A stretch of 64,000 nucleotides of DNA, taken from Saussurea involucrata (lineage: Eukaryota > Streptophyta > Magnoliopsida > Asterales > Asteraceae). The notes under the pieces were generated by a model that made no database searches, was not told the DNA's origin, and saw only the letters and a list, made by a program, of their open reading frames with translations. The stretch is from contig CM066317.1 of the NCBI GenBank assembly GCA_033807775.1, positions 39,125,870 through 39,189,869 of the forward strand, in the 5' to 3' direction. Shown here in pieces: positions 9,409 to 20,166 of the stretch (positions are counted from its first letter, which is position 1; the number at the start of each line of letters is the position of its first letter). The translations under genes were made by a program, and so were the position numbers.

Positions 9409-12117
9409 CTGACAAACCGGCTTTTCAAGCAAGATCGTCAAATTGTCATCTTCAGCGACGCTTTTGCCTTTGCCTTTCTCAGCTCCAGAGGCTGAGGGCT
9501 TTGTCTTTGTCCGCTCCCCTGAAGGTTCATTTATCGAGATTCTCTTAAGAGCTTTAATCTTTGGAGCAGGTTTGACGATAAAGAAGTCATCGTCATCTTC
9601 GTCATCATCATCATCATTCTTTGGAGAAGAAGATGGTTCATTATCAGGGATGTCGACGTCTTCATCATCTTCTGCTTCGGATTCTTCAGCGTCTTCTTCG
9701 AGTTGCTCCCCCTCAGATACAGAGGCGAGCTTCTCGGTTCCCTCAGGGTTTTCATCTCCCTGAGATCCAGCGGCTGCTTCCACTTCAATAGTCTTCTCAC
9801 CCTCTTCAGCGAAGGTGAGGTCTTCGTTCTTCTCTCCCATGATAGATTCATCATGGGAAAGGTTTTCAGCGCTCTTCTCCCCGGGATGTTCAGCGCTCTT
9901 CTCCCCCTCTTTTTCATGATGACTGGGGGAGGAATGGGCAGACTCTTCAGCTGTGGGAGGCGCTCTGTCTTCTTGGCCAGAGATACCCACACAACTTTCA
10001 ATCTTTGCTAATCTGACTTCCAGGCCAGTTATAGCAGGATTGATCTTTTCCAGCTCTTTGCGATCCGCCGCTGTGAAAGTTTCCACTGCAGGGGCAGGGG
10101 CAGGTTCATGAGCAGGAGTTCTCGCCTTGTTGAGCAGCTCTTCAAGCATTGTTTTCATCGAACCAACATCGGTCTTTACAGAGCCTAAGTCAGTCGTCAG
10201 AGTTTGAACATTTGTCTTCACAGCAGACATATCACCCTCTAGTGCTCCAACCGATGTCTTCAGCGTTGTTACTTCGCCGGACATGGAGGAAACTGATTGT
10301 TTGAGTGAGGTGTAGTCTGTGTAGATATCAGCGAGTACCTTAGCAAAGTCGCTGAGAGTCTTATCAACTTGCTTCAAGTCATCTGTGGAAGCCTTCTTCT
10401 CCACCACCGTTGTCAGCTTTGTCAAATTTTCTCCAGCGGTTATTACAGCTGTAGAGTTGTCGGAGAGTGTGGTGGTGAGACCTGTCAGCTTTGTTTCCAC
10501 GGACTTCAGAGAAGCGTTGATGTCTCCCAAATTAGGACCTGTAACATATAAGTACTTGTGAACAAAGGAAAGCTCAGAAGTTTCAGGTTTAGTTACAATG
10601 TATATGGGTTGATTTGTACCCGCAAGAGGATTGATGAACTCGTCAAAGTTGCGGATCCCTGAAAAATGTTCCATATCTTCCTCAAAAGTTCGGTGAGGAA
10701 TGGTAATCTCTGCAGGTCCTGTCTTCATCATTCTTTGAGAAGCGTCAGCGGAGGCTTCTGGAATGATGGCATCTCCAGTATTCTTTGGAGGAGTGTCCAA
10801 GTGAGTAGAAGGAGAAGCGAAGGATAAGAATTGGGTTCGGGTACTGAGTTCAGCGTTGGATTCGCTGAAAATCGCTTCATCAGTCTTTGGAGAGACTGAA
10901 GGAGGTTGGGTAGGTTCCAAGTTTCTAACCTCAGCGTTTAGAGACGCTGAAGCCGGGATTGAAGGGATGGTTTGAATGGGTGTGGCAGAGCGTACCACAG
11001 AACTTTCCTTCAGCTCTGCAGAATGAGCTGAGGAGTCTTCAGCAAGAGATTGCTGGGGCTGCTCCTTGGTTTTCTTGATCCTTTTGGAACCAAGTGGGAT
11101 TGAAGAGTGTTTCCTTTTCTTAGAAGGAGAGGATTGTGTGGCCGGGGTATCAGCGATGGGTATTATCGCTGAAGGAGCCACAGAAGTCGAAGAAGTAGGG
11201 TTAAGAAGAGTGAGAAGGGTAGAAAGACGTACCTCATTTTCGACAGGTTTGAAGTCGAGCACCTTAGAGCCAACCTGAGAGAGTTTCAGGTCACCCTCTT
11301 TCGGGTAGCTGTCCTTTAGGCCATATTGAAAGATGATGCTGATGAATCTTGGGTATGGAACCCATGCAGGTCTGTCAGTGGCAGAGTCTACTCTTTGCAG
11401 CAAGTCATCATAAATGAGAGATGCCCAGTCGATGTGTAGACCTTTCAGCAGAGTATATCCCATAGCTTGCTGAGGTTGAGCGGCTTGATCAGAGGAGCCG
11501 GTTTTCGCAGTCATGCAGCTGATCAGATGGGCGAAGATGAAATTCATCTCGCTTGGCATTTTTGACTTCTTTATCAGCGTCAGCTTCTTCTCAGGCTTCT
11601 TGTCTCTGCCAATTTCCCATACATAGCCCATTGCATCAAAAAATGCAACAAGAGCTTCTTTGTCAGCGTGCTTTTTGTGGTCAGGGAATGGAACAAAAGG
11701 TTTTTCTTTGGTAGCGTTGGGAAAGTTTAGAGCTTTGCGAATGATTGCGGGGGTTATCTTTATTGTGCCATACTCAGTATCGCTGAGTATGCAGTCAATA
11801 GTTTTGGAGGGATCTTTGGCGGATGGTAGCTGAGAGTGTCTGGCAGAGTACCAGAACTGGGATAGCAATAGCTGACTTGCAGGAGGTGTGATTGTCAGGG
11901 CTGTTGAAATGCAGCTATTCTTAAGGAAAGTTACAGCATCATCCAGATGTGTAACTTGCTTTCGAGGAGGAAACTCGAAAAGCGCAGAGAGGTTGTTTAT
12001 CTTGGTCCAGTCAAGTTGATACATAGAAAACTTAACCTGTGGAGCCATGATGATATCCACTTCTTCAGAGTCAGTGGAGAAGTTCTCAGCGGTGGCATGA
12101 TTCTTGGAAGTTGCCAT
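9409..12117 (-). CDS. SIRE-A env-like coiled-coil protein, first exon
   Basis: A 903-codon open frame from the ATG at 12117 to the proposed donor; without splicing it stops at 9400. Residues 1-300 form a globular domain like the plant transposon proteins found downstream of Sirevirus pol (PPASQLLLSQFWYSARHS, YPRFISIIFQYGLK). Residues about 310-500 are low-complexity and Ser/Pro/Thr-rich. About 515-690 is a strong heptad pattern (SLKSVETKLTGLTTTLSD and TTLKTSVGALEGDMSAVKTN), a likely coiled coil. From about 790 there is a very acidic run with Asp/Glu blocks. No signal peptide or transmembrane helix is visible, unlike a true envelope glycoprotein. It follows RT/RNase H after a 1-kb gap. The Ser-rich + strand frame at 9443-9763 is a shadow of the acidic run. 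Confidence 0.7.
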
Positions 12118-13101
12118 TTCTCTGTATTATCAGTTCAACCAAAGATGTTAACAAATAAGAATTACCTTAATGTGGAAAGAAATTTCCATTAAGATGTTTC
12201 GAATTTTATCCATTTCATTCAGACAAAAATGTCTTAATGAAGATTAGGGTTTTTCTTGATTTTAGACAGAAAAGTAAAACCCATTGAATCTTGTTATCCA
12301 GTTTTCTATGAAGAAATTAGATTCTGGAAACGAATGAAGAACATGTTTAAGATTTTTGCATTTAAACTTGAAGAACAACCATGAAATGGTTGTGTTCATA
12401 AAACCATGAAAGAAATGATTTCATTTTACAAAGTTCTTTTGTTTGATCTTGTTAAAACAATGAGAAGATCGGAAACAAGTTATACACATTTGGTAATAAA
12501 TAAGAACATATTAACCTTGATGTTTGATAAAGAAGATGATGAACAGTTCTTGAGGTTTTTGAGAGCACAAATGCAGCAGAGGATTCTTTCTTGCGGAGGA
12601 AGATTTGATCGCGTAAAAAACAAATATAAACCAAGAGTTTGTTTATATAGAGATTTTAGAAAGAGAAAATCTTTGAGCGGGAAAAGATTTTCATCATGAC
12701 ACGGAGACGTGTTTGCATTTGATTGGCGAAGGAACGTAACGTGCAAACGTGTGTCAGAAAGAAGAACGTGTCGGGGTTTATCCGTTGTAATGACGTCACA
12801 ACTGTCCTTTCATATTCTTGGTTGTCTCTGAGGTTTTGAAAAACTCAGGGACTCTTTGAAAACATGAAGCACTGAATAAAAATATCAGTGAAGGTTTTAA
12901 GAAATTTCAAAAAGTCGCTGTTAAGGAAGAGATATTCAGCGATGCAATTTATTTTGAAATCTTGCATTTACATGCGATATGTCAGAGATAGAAATCATAC
13001 ATTGATATCAGCGAATCAAGTTTATTCAGAGAGAAGATGATGAAATGGATTATATAAGTTGATTTTATCCTATCGCTGATCAATGTGAATCGCTGAGGAT
13101 T
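12118..13101 (-). other. SIRE-A spacer between RNase H and env-like ORF
   Basis: Nearly 1 kb of AT-rich DNA with no frame I can support. Several CGCTGA/TCAGCG motifs cluster at 12900-13100. The position suggests a leader for the env-like ORF, but no promoter or splice acceptor is clear. Confidence 0.6.
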
Positions 13102-14765
13102 TTATCCTTCAAAGTTCAGCATTCCAAGCTCGCTGATGAGAAAGTTGAATCTTGTCTCATCAAGAGGTTTGGTAAACAGATCAGCTAACTGATAATCAGT
13201 TGGAATAAAATGAAGTTCTATATCACCATTCATCACATGATCTCTGATAAAATGATATCTGATTTCGATGTGTTTTGTCTTTGAGTGTAGCACTGGGTTG
13301 TTGGCTATAGCGATGGCACTTGTGCTGTCGCAATAGATTGGAATTTTGGAGAGCTGAAGATCATAGTCTAGTAGCTGATTTCTCATCCACAAGACCTGAG
13401 AGCAACAGCTTCCAGCGGCTACATACTCAGCTTCAGCTGTGGAAGTGGACACTGAGTTTTGCTTCTTACTTGTCCAACTTACCAGCTTTCCACCCAGGAG
13501 CTGACATCCTCCTGTGGTACTTTTCCTATCCATTTTACAACCTGCAAAATCACTATCTGAATATGCAGTTAGATCGAATCCTGAGTCTTTGGGATACCAA
13601 AGACCTAGATTCGCTGTACCCTTAAGATATCGAAAGATTCGCTTTACAGCTTTCATATGGGATATCTTAGGTTCAGCTTGATATCGTGCGCATAAGCATG
13701 TTGCAAACATAATATCGGGTCGGCTAGCTGTAAGGTACAATAGTGAGCCGATCATCCCACGGTACAACGTAACATTGACAGGAACACCCTTTGTGTCCTT
13801 ATCAAGTGTCAGCGGTGGTGCCATAGGGGTTTTCATAGCTGAACTTTCAGTTAAGTCGAATTTCTTCAGCATATCTTTAACATATTTTCCCTGATTGATA
13901 AAAGTTCCTTTTTCAGTTTTCTTAATCTGAAGACCAAGGAAATATGTTAGTTCACCCATCGTGCTCATTTTATACTCATCTTTCATTCTATCAGCGAAAC
14001 GAGTACAAAGCTCAGGGTTAGTAGAACCAAATATAATGTCATCAACATATATTTGAACTAGAATGATATGACCTTTCACTTTTCTAAAAAATAGAGTTTT
14101 GTCAATCTTACCTCGCTCAAATTTTTCAATATGGAGATAAGTGGAAAGAGTGTCATACCATGCACGTGGAGCTTGCTTCAAGCCATAAAGTGCCTTATCC
14201 AGTTTATAAACATAACCTGGATGCTTAGGATCTGAGAATCCTGGAGGTTGTTCCACATAGACTTCTTCATTCAGCTTTCCATTTAGAAACGCTGACTTAA
14301 CATCCATCTGATGTACTTTGAAGTTTTTGTGTACAGCATATGCTAAGAATAGACGAATAGATTCAAGTCTTGCTACAGGAGCAAATGTTTCGTCATAATC
14401 TATGCCTTCCTCTTGTCTGTATCCCTGAGCAACAAGACGAGCTTTGTTGCGGGTTACAGTACCATGTTCGTCCAACTTGTTTCGATAGACCCATTTAGTG
14501 CCTATCACAGTTTTGTCAGTTGGTCTTCGAACAAGTTTCCAAACTTTGTTTCTTTCAAATTTAGTCAGCTCTTCTTGCATGGCGCTGACCCAGTTTGGAT
14601 CTTTGAGGGCATCATCTACCTTCTTTGGTTCAGTTAGTGAAATAAAATTTACAAATAGACAAATATTACCTGCACTTCGTCGAGTCTGAATCCCAGCGTT
14701 TGGATCACCAAGAATTTGTTCAATTGGGTGATTTATGGTCCATCGCTGAGCCGGAACGTGAGATG
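13102..14765 (-). CDS. SIRE-A reverse transcriptase and RNase H (5'-truncated pol)
   Basis: An uninterrupted frame of about 555 codons ending LGMLNFEG. It starts in the linker before RT and carries the complete RT: WVYRNKLDEHGTVTRNKARL, FAPVARLESIRLFLA, VHQMDVKSAFLNG, LYGLKQAPRAWYD and the catalytic LVQIYVDDIIFGS. RNase H follows with AYSDSDFAGCKMDRKST, STAEAEYVAAGSCCSQVLWM and YCDSTSAIAIANNPV. The open frame continues upstream to 14835 only because it reads through a 100-bp filler copied from the other end of the element, so those residues are not natural. Gag, protease and integrase are absent. The enzyme domains look catalytically intact, but the protein has no proper start. Its closest relative here is SIRE-B pol. 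Confidence 0.9.
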
Positions 14766-14865
14766 CTGATAAAATAGATGAAAGAGGCGATCCTATCAGC
14801 TTACAGAGGTTCTTCCTTAATGAGAAGTTCATCAAGGGTCTTTTCAGTGGGGATCATCCAGTCAG
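14766..14865 (+). repeat. 100-bp filler copied from 7987-8086
   Basis: This stretch (CTGATAAAATAGATGAAAGA onward, ending CCAGTCAG) matches 7987-8086 with one or two differences and in the same orientation. That source is the 3' end of the env-like ORF next to the 3' LTR. It is joined directly to the truncated RT on one side and to inverted LTR sequence on the other, replacing gag through integrase. It looks like a template-switch or end-joining filler. Confidence 0.85.
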
Positions 14866-14984
14866 GAACAAGCTGTAAATTGTTAATGATTTATCAATAA
14901 ACAATTTAGAAAAGTAAAATCTGTGTGTTTGTATTCAACCCCCCCCCCCCTTCTACAAACTTGTATAGGCCTTCGGGACCAACA
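14866..14984 (+). mobile_element. SIRE-A U5 end in inverted orientation
   Basis: These 119 bases are the reverse complement of the outer end of the 3' LTR (6778-6898): GAACAAGCTGTAAATTG through a C run to GGGACCAACA. In an intact - strand element the + strand would read TGTTGGTCCC at this place; here it reads the other way. Together with the primer site that follows, it forms an inverted U5-plus-PBS block. Confidence 0.8.
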
Positions 14985-14986
14985 AG

Positions 14987-14998
14987 TGGTATCAGAGC
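14987..14998 (+). promoter_or_regulatory. SIRE-A primer-binding site, inverted
   Basis: TGGTATCAGAGC two bases after the U5 end CCAACA is the standard tRNA-Met primer-binding site of plant copia elements. It lies on the + strand although the coding frames are on the - strand, so it belongs to the inverted block. Confidence 0.8.
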
Positions 14999-15553
14999 GG
15001 TTGTACGATTTCAGATTTTCGGAGGTTCTTTTCTGACATTTCGTACGGAGGCGTGCAAGGGTGGTTAAGACAAAAGTACTTTGTACAGAGGACTTCATGA
15101 TCAGCTTTCGTTGATTCGGCGATTATCATTTTCTATTCAGCGAATGATAAAGTTCAGCGATAGCTGAAGTCTTGTACTTGATACTTCACGTTGAGTGGAC
15201 AAATCTGAGTCTTCGCTGATCCGCATCAGTTCATTAGGAGACTTGTCGCTGGTTCTTGAGCTTGATCTTCAACTTCAGCGTAGAACCTTTGTAGACGTGA
15301 AACTTGTCTTCAGGGATCATAAGTAAACAACTAACTTATCAGCGATCATCATAATGACTGAACAGACTCAGAGCATTAATGATGAACAGTTTCGCTGAAT
15401 GTTTAACTTAAAGATTAAGAGTTCCTATCAGCGGTACTGTAAGGTCTTAGTACTTATCAGCGATAGTGAAACTCTGATACATATTGTTTACTTACAATTT
15501 TCACTAAGTATAAGAGAGGGTCATTATCAAATCACTGAGGGTTTGGATCAACA
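14999..15553 (-). mobile_element. SIRE-A 5' LTR, U3 portion only
   Basis: Matches 7178-7749 of the 3' LTR in direct orientation with about seven substitutions and ends at the target duplication. The middle of the LTR (about 6899-7165) is missing. The join to the inverted primer site falls exactly where the 3' LTR has a primer-site-like sequence (GTATCAGAGTGGTTG against GTATCAGAGCGGTTG). Confidence 0.8.
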
Positions 15554-15558
15554 GTTAA

Positions 15559-15822
15559 CCGTTTTGAGCTTCAATGGATCGTATTGGTCTTCAATGGACT
15601 GTATTGGGTTTCAATGAACCATTTTAGGCTTTAATGAACCATTTTGGATTTTAATGAACCGTTATGGGCTTTAATAGACCGATTTGGGTTTAAAGAACCA
15701 ATTTGGACTTTAATGGGACCGCTTTGGGCTTTAATGAACCGTAATGGGCTTCAATGAACCGTTTTAGGCTTTAATGAATCATTTTGGTCTTTAATTGATC
15801 GTTTTGGGTTTTAATCGATTGT
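15559..15822. repeat. 20-bp minisatellite, copy A right part
   Basis: Continuation of the TTTTGGGCTTTAATGAACCG array after the SIRE-A insertion. It runs into the (AAT)n tract. The unit order matches copy B 32867-33130. Confidence 0.9.
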
Positions 15823-15825
15823 ATA

Positions 15826-15837
15826 ATAATAATAATA

Positions 15838-15892
<55 letters not shown>

Positions 15893-15935
15893 CATTTTTA
15901 AAAATTATATAATAATAATAATATAATAATAATGT
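15826..15935. repeat. (AAT/ATT)n microsatellite, copy A
   Basis: AAT units followed by ATT units, which together could fold as a long AT hairpin. Copy B has the same tract, longer and with extra interruptions (33136-33290). Confidence 0.9.
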
Positions 15936-15959
15936 TGATAATTATATAAGAATAAAAAT

Positions 15960-16965
15960 AAGAATAAGAAAGAAATATTCTAGTTCCGGCTGATTTCCGG
16001 CGAACCTACATGTACCGCCGAAAACGTTAATCTCGTATTTTTAAAACCGTTCTAAACCCAACCGTGGCTAACCTGTATTTCTAAAATCGTGGCAAAAAGT
16101 GGAACTAAAGAATTGAAAGAAATAAATATATTGGAAGAATTAAATCAATTGATGGAAGGGATGAAGATTACAGTGGGACGGGGGAATAATAAAAAAATGT
16201 AAATAATATAAATCTAAAAAAAGCCTCCAAGGCCATATACAATAGAAGGAGACTACAATGTCATTTTAAATTAAAAAATCATTAGTGCAGAGAGATGGAC
16301 TCGAACTCAGGTCTCTTGGGTAGAGAGAAATGCACTTACCAACTAGACTATGATCACATTTGTGTCAATTTGTGTCTTTTGTACAATATATATATAATAT
16401 AATATGAAAAGAAATCAGAGGCCCTTGACAATCGTCACACAAAATAAATGTGGCGAAATCATCACATATAGTTATGTTTAATATTTATAACTGTGACTAC
16501 TAGTTACCTTTTGACCACACAAAATAATAAAAACCGTGGCTATAAACAACCGTGGCTTTTGGCCACGTTTTACATATTTTTGTGACTATATATACATTTT
16601 TTGGTCACGGAAAATTGGTTCATGTGGCCATATGTCAGTCTATGGCCACGGATAATAAACGTTACAATATAAAACCATGGTTTAGACAAAAAAAACCATG
16701 GCTATATGTCTGTCTATGGCCACGGTTTTTAGTCGTTACTTGTCACGAAAAAAAAAACGTGACCTTGAAGAACCATTTAGTCACGGTTTTATCTAAACCA
16801 TGGCATTATGTTTAAACATTTTTCGTAATGGTCACGGTTTTTTAGTTAAATCGTGGCTAACCCAATACTCAAATTTTATTTACGACTTTTAGCCACGGTT
16901 CTAAACCCAACCGTGACTAACTCCAATTTTCAAAACCGTGGCAAAAACCCATTTTTGTACTAGTG
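15960..16965. mobile_element. CACTA-like subterminal repeats, copy A, with one terminus
   Basis: Many copies of AACCGTGGC and its complement GCCACGGTT are spread over 16020-16110 and 16520-16950. The block ends at 16965 with TTTTTGTACTAGTG, whose complement CACTAGTACAAAAA is the terminal sequence typical of plant CACTA-type elements. It abuts and truncates the 3' LTR of COP-2. I found no matching terminus on the left, so the element is incomplete or rearranged. A SINE remnant lies between its two repeat clusters. No transposase frame is present. Confidence 0.6.
16284..16357 (-). ncRNA. tRNA-derived SINE remnant, copy A
   Basis: On the - strand there is an A box (TAGTCTAGTTGGTA, 16337-16350), then an anticodon-arm-like hairpin (TCTCT, seven-base loop CTACCCA, AGAGA) and a B box (GAGTTCGAGTCC, 16297-16308). 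The order and spacing are those of a tRNA. The acceptor stem does not pair, so it is not a working tRNA. The sequence continues toward 16200 as a possible SINE body. The copy B equivalent is 33635-33708. Confidence 0.6.
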
Positions 16966-16998
16966 TATACAACACACAAGCCTATACACATATTATCA
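16966..16998 (-). mobile_element. COP-2 copy A, remnant of 3' LTR
   Basis: Only 33 bases of LTR remain (TGATAATATGTGTATAGGC on the - strand) between the polypurine tract of COP-2 and the CACTA-like terminus. They match the start of the 5' LTR at 21520. The polyprotein stop TGA overlaps the LTR start. Confidence 0.75.
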
Positions 16999-19900
16999 TC
17001 CCCCCACAGTTTTATCGGGAGGAGAATTCCGTACATTTAAACTGGACCTAAACTCATTAAATAGTGACGTAGGTAGGCCATTTGTGAAGATGTCGGCGTA
17101 CTGCGAACTAGAGGGCACATGTAAGACACGAACAAGACCCAAGGCGACTTCATCACGAACGAAGTGGATATCAATCTTTATATGTTTAGTCCGTTGGTGT
17201 TGCACGGGATTGGATGACATGTAGACAGCACTAATGTTATCACAATATATGACCGTAGCCTTGGAGGGCGGACAGTGCAGTTCCCGAAGAAGATTACGGA
17301 CCCAACATGTTTCGGCGACGACATTAGCCACCCCACGGTATTCAGCTTCTGCGCTGGACCGAGAAATGACACCCTGGCGTTTGGATGACCAAGAAATAAG
17401 GTTTTCACCGAGAAAAACGCAATAACCTGACGTGGATCGACGAGTGGTGGGGCATCCACCCCAATCTGCATCAGAGTATGCAACAAGGCCTGTAGACCGA
17501 GAGACATGAAGCTGAAGGCCGTGGTCAATAGTACCCCGAATGTAACGCAAGATGCGTTTCAGCGCATGAAGGTGTGGCTCACGAGGGTCATGCATGTAAA
17601 GGTAGATCTGCTGAACAACAAATGAGATGTCTGGTCGGGTGAAAGTAAGGTACTGGAGAGCGCCTGCAAGACTGCGATACAAGGTAGGATCCGCTATAGA
17701 GGGCCCAGATGAGTCCAACTTGTGGATAGTCTCTACAGGTGTGCGACACGGATTACAATTGAGCATATGGGCACACTATAGAATTTTCGTGGCGTATTTC
17801 TGTTGTGAGAGAAATAAACCATTCGAGCTGCGAACGGCTGAAATTCCAAGGAAATAGTTAAGAGCACCCAAATCAGTCATGGAGAACTCTCGACTTAGTT
17901 GGGAGATAATCCGTTGTAAGAGCTCTGTAGAAGAGGCGGTGAGGATGATATCATCCACATACATGAGAAGATAGGCTGTAGACCGCTCAGAATGATAGAC
18001 GAAAAAAGATGAATCCGTCCGGCTATGCTGAAAGACAATCTGTAGAATAAACTGAGCAAAACGCTGATACCAGGCCCGAGGTGTCTGCTTTAGGTCGTAT
18101 AGAGAACGCTTTAAATGACAGACATGATCAGGAAAACGAGAGTTGTGAAAACCTGGAGGCTGATGCATGTAGACAGTCTCCTGCAAGTGACCGTGAAGAA
18201 AGGCATTCTTCACATCCAGTTGATGGATGGGCCAATGTCGAGATACCGCAATACTCAGAACAGTGCGTATAGTGGCTGGTTTGACAACCGGGCTAAATGA
18301 CTCGTCACAATCAATTATGGGTTGCTGACTTTTTCCATTGGCAACCAATCGAGCCTTGTAACGAGCAAGAGAACCATCTGCACTAAACTTTTGTTTGAAC
18401 AACCACATAGATCGAACCACATTTACTCCGGTTGGGCATGGTACAAGTACCCCAAGTGTCATTCAAAATAAGAGCATGATATTCCTCGTTCATGGCTTTA
18501 TGCCAGTGAGGGTCCCGTAAGGCCTGTAAGTATGATCGGGGCACCGGAGAAATGGTGGTAGTGTGTAAGTTGAGACGTTGAGTGGGTTTGACTATGCTAC
18601 TTTTGGCCCGTGTTGTCATGGGGTGGGTAGGTGGCGGAACGGGTGGTGGGGGTTGGTAGGAGAAATGGTCGTTGATGGTTGTGTCGGGTTTGGGGTATCC
18701 GGAGATGATACAGATGGGGGTGGAGTGGGTATCTCGGAGTGGAGAGGGATGGTAGAAGTCGAAGGGATCTCAGAGTTCCCGGGTGATAGCACTAGGGGAG
18801 GGTGTAGGGGTGACTCTAGAATTCGACGGAAAAGCGAAGAGGTGGCGGTAAAGTCGTCTAGAAACTCATAGAATGGGGTTTCGATTGGTGCCATAGATCC
18901 GAAAGGAAACACGGTCTCATCGAAGACAACATGGCGGGAGATGATAATCTTGCGGGTGGACAGATCAAGACAACGAAAACCTCGATGATGAGATGGGTAA
19001 CCTAGAAAGATACACGGAGTGGTACGAGGTGCGAGTTTATGAGGAGTAGTGAGATATGGGTAACAAAGGCATCCGAAAACGCGAAGGTGGGAGTAGGTCA
19101 GGTGGCGATAAAAAAAGGCGAAGGTGAGGAGTATCATTTTGAATGGTCGATGATGGAAGGATATTAAGGAGGTGCGTCGCCATGTGAAGGGCTTCGACCC
19201 AGTAAGATGGTGGTAGATGGGCTTGGAAGAGAAGAGTGCGAACGACATTGTTGATTGTGCGTAACATGCGTTAAGATTTCCCGTTTTGTTGGGACGTATA
19301 GGGGCAGGAGAAACGGAACTGTATGCCATTTGAAGCGAAAAATTCATGAAAAAGATTGTTGTTGTATTTGCCACCATTGTCACATTGAAAAGATTTAATA
19401 GTGCAACCAAACTGATTTTTAATAAAGGTAGTGAATTCTAAGAACTTAGTAAATACATCAGATTTATTTTTGAGAGGATAAACCCAGAGAAAGTGAGTAT
19501 GGTGATCGAAGAAAACAACATAATAACGTAAGCCACTAATACTTGCAATAGGAGATGTCCATAAGTCTGAATGTATAATATCAAAAGTAGAAGAAACAGA
19601 TGAATCTGAAACACTAAATGGAAGTCGAGTGCGTTTGCCAAGTTGACAGGCTTGACATAATGCACTAGACTTTTCCTTATTGCAAGAAATGGAATGGTTG
19701 GAAACTAGAGACTGCAACACTTGATCACCGAGATGTCCGAGACGCTGGGGCCATAATGACGGGCTAGAAGACACGAACACTTGAGGAACGGAGGGGGTCA
19801 CGGGGTAGAGAGGCCCAGTGCTATCACATCGGATGAGAGGTTGGCGTGTCCGGTAGTCCTTGACAGTAAAACCAAATTCGTCAAACACAATTGAACATTT

Positions 19901-20163
19901 ATTATGACGAGTAAATTGACGAACGAATATGAGATTTTTAATTATATTTGGGGTGATGAGGATATTTTTTAAATGTAAAGGGCGATAAGGGTTTGGAATA
20001 GGAAAATCGGTGTGCCCCGTGGTCGTTACAGGAATATGGAACCCATTACCAACTAAAACAGAACGAGTATCATGTTTATTACAAATGGTTTTGAGTATAC
20101 CTGTATTAGCATGAACATGATCAGTAGCCCTGGTGTCTATAATCCATCCAGCCGTGCCCGGAT
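16996..20163 (-). pseudogene. COP-2 copy A: Ty1/copia protease, integrase, RT, RNase H, broken
   Basis: Read leftward it shows protease (GTAGWIIDTRATDHV near 20150; the usual D-T/S-G active site reads D-T-R in both copies), GAG-pre-integrase (WPQRLGHLGDQVL, CQACQLGK), integrase (IIHSDLWTSP, CDNGGKYNNN), RT (WLFKQKFSADGSLARYKARL, VKNAFLHGHLQE, catalytic LLMYVDDIILT near 17960) and RNase H (AYSDADWGGCPTTRRST, SSAEAEYRGVANVVAE). Lesions relative to copy B: a TAA replaces the integrase catalytic Glu (KSER, near 19270), single-base indels near 19110, 18650 and 18450, and a TAG near 17775 (ILERAH). Both copies had earlier damage. The element resembles the Ale lineage. Confidence 0.88.
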
Positions 20164-20166
20164 CAT

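Larger units (their letters stand above)
6778..15553 (-). mobile_element. SIRE-A: Sirevirus-like Ty1/copia element, rearranged
   Basis: This 8,776-bp insertion is flanked by GTTAA at 6773-6777 and 15554-15558. Copy B has the unoccupied site near 32870 with one GTTAA, which proves both ends. Read on the - strand it starts TGTTGATCC and ends GGGACCAACA. The order on the - strand is: damaged 5' LTR, RT/RNase H, a 1-kb gap, an env-like ORF in two probable exons, polypurine tract, 3' LTR. Gag, protease and integrase are missing. The long coiled-coil ORF downstream of pol is the hallmark of Sirevirus/Maximus elements. It is non-autonomous. Confidence 0.9.

Noticed and set aside
9443..10011. Ser-rich and hydrophobic ORFs on the + strand
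   Set aside because: Shadows of the acidic, Glu/Asp-rich part of the env-like frame on the - strand.
9409..12117. True retroviral envelope protein
   Set aside because: No signal peptide, membrane anchor or cleavage site visible; coiled-coil and acidic composition suggests an intracellular protein.
12406..12746. Short ORFs on both strands in the SIRE-A spacer
   Set aside because: No similarity to any protein I know, overlapping on both strands, and in AT-rich spacer.
16284..16357. Functional tRNA gene
   Set aside because: The acceptor stem and most of the T stem do not pair, and the unit is embedded in repeats.
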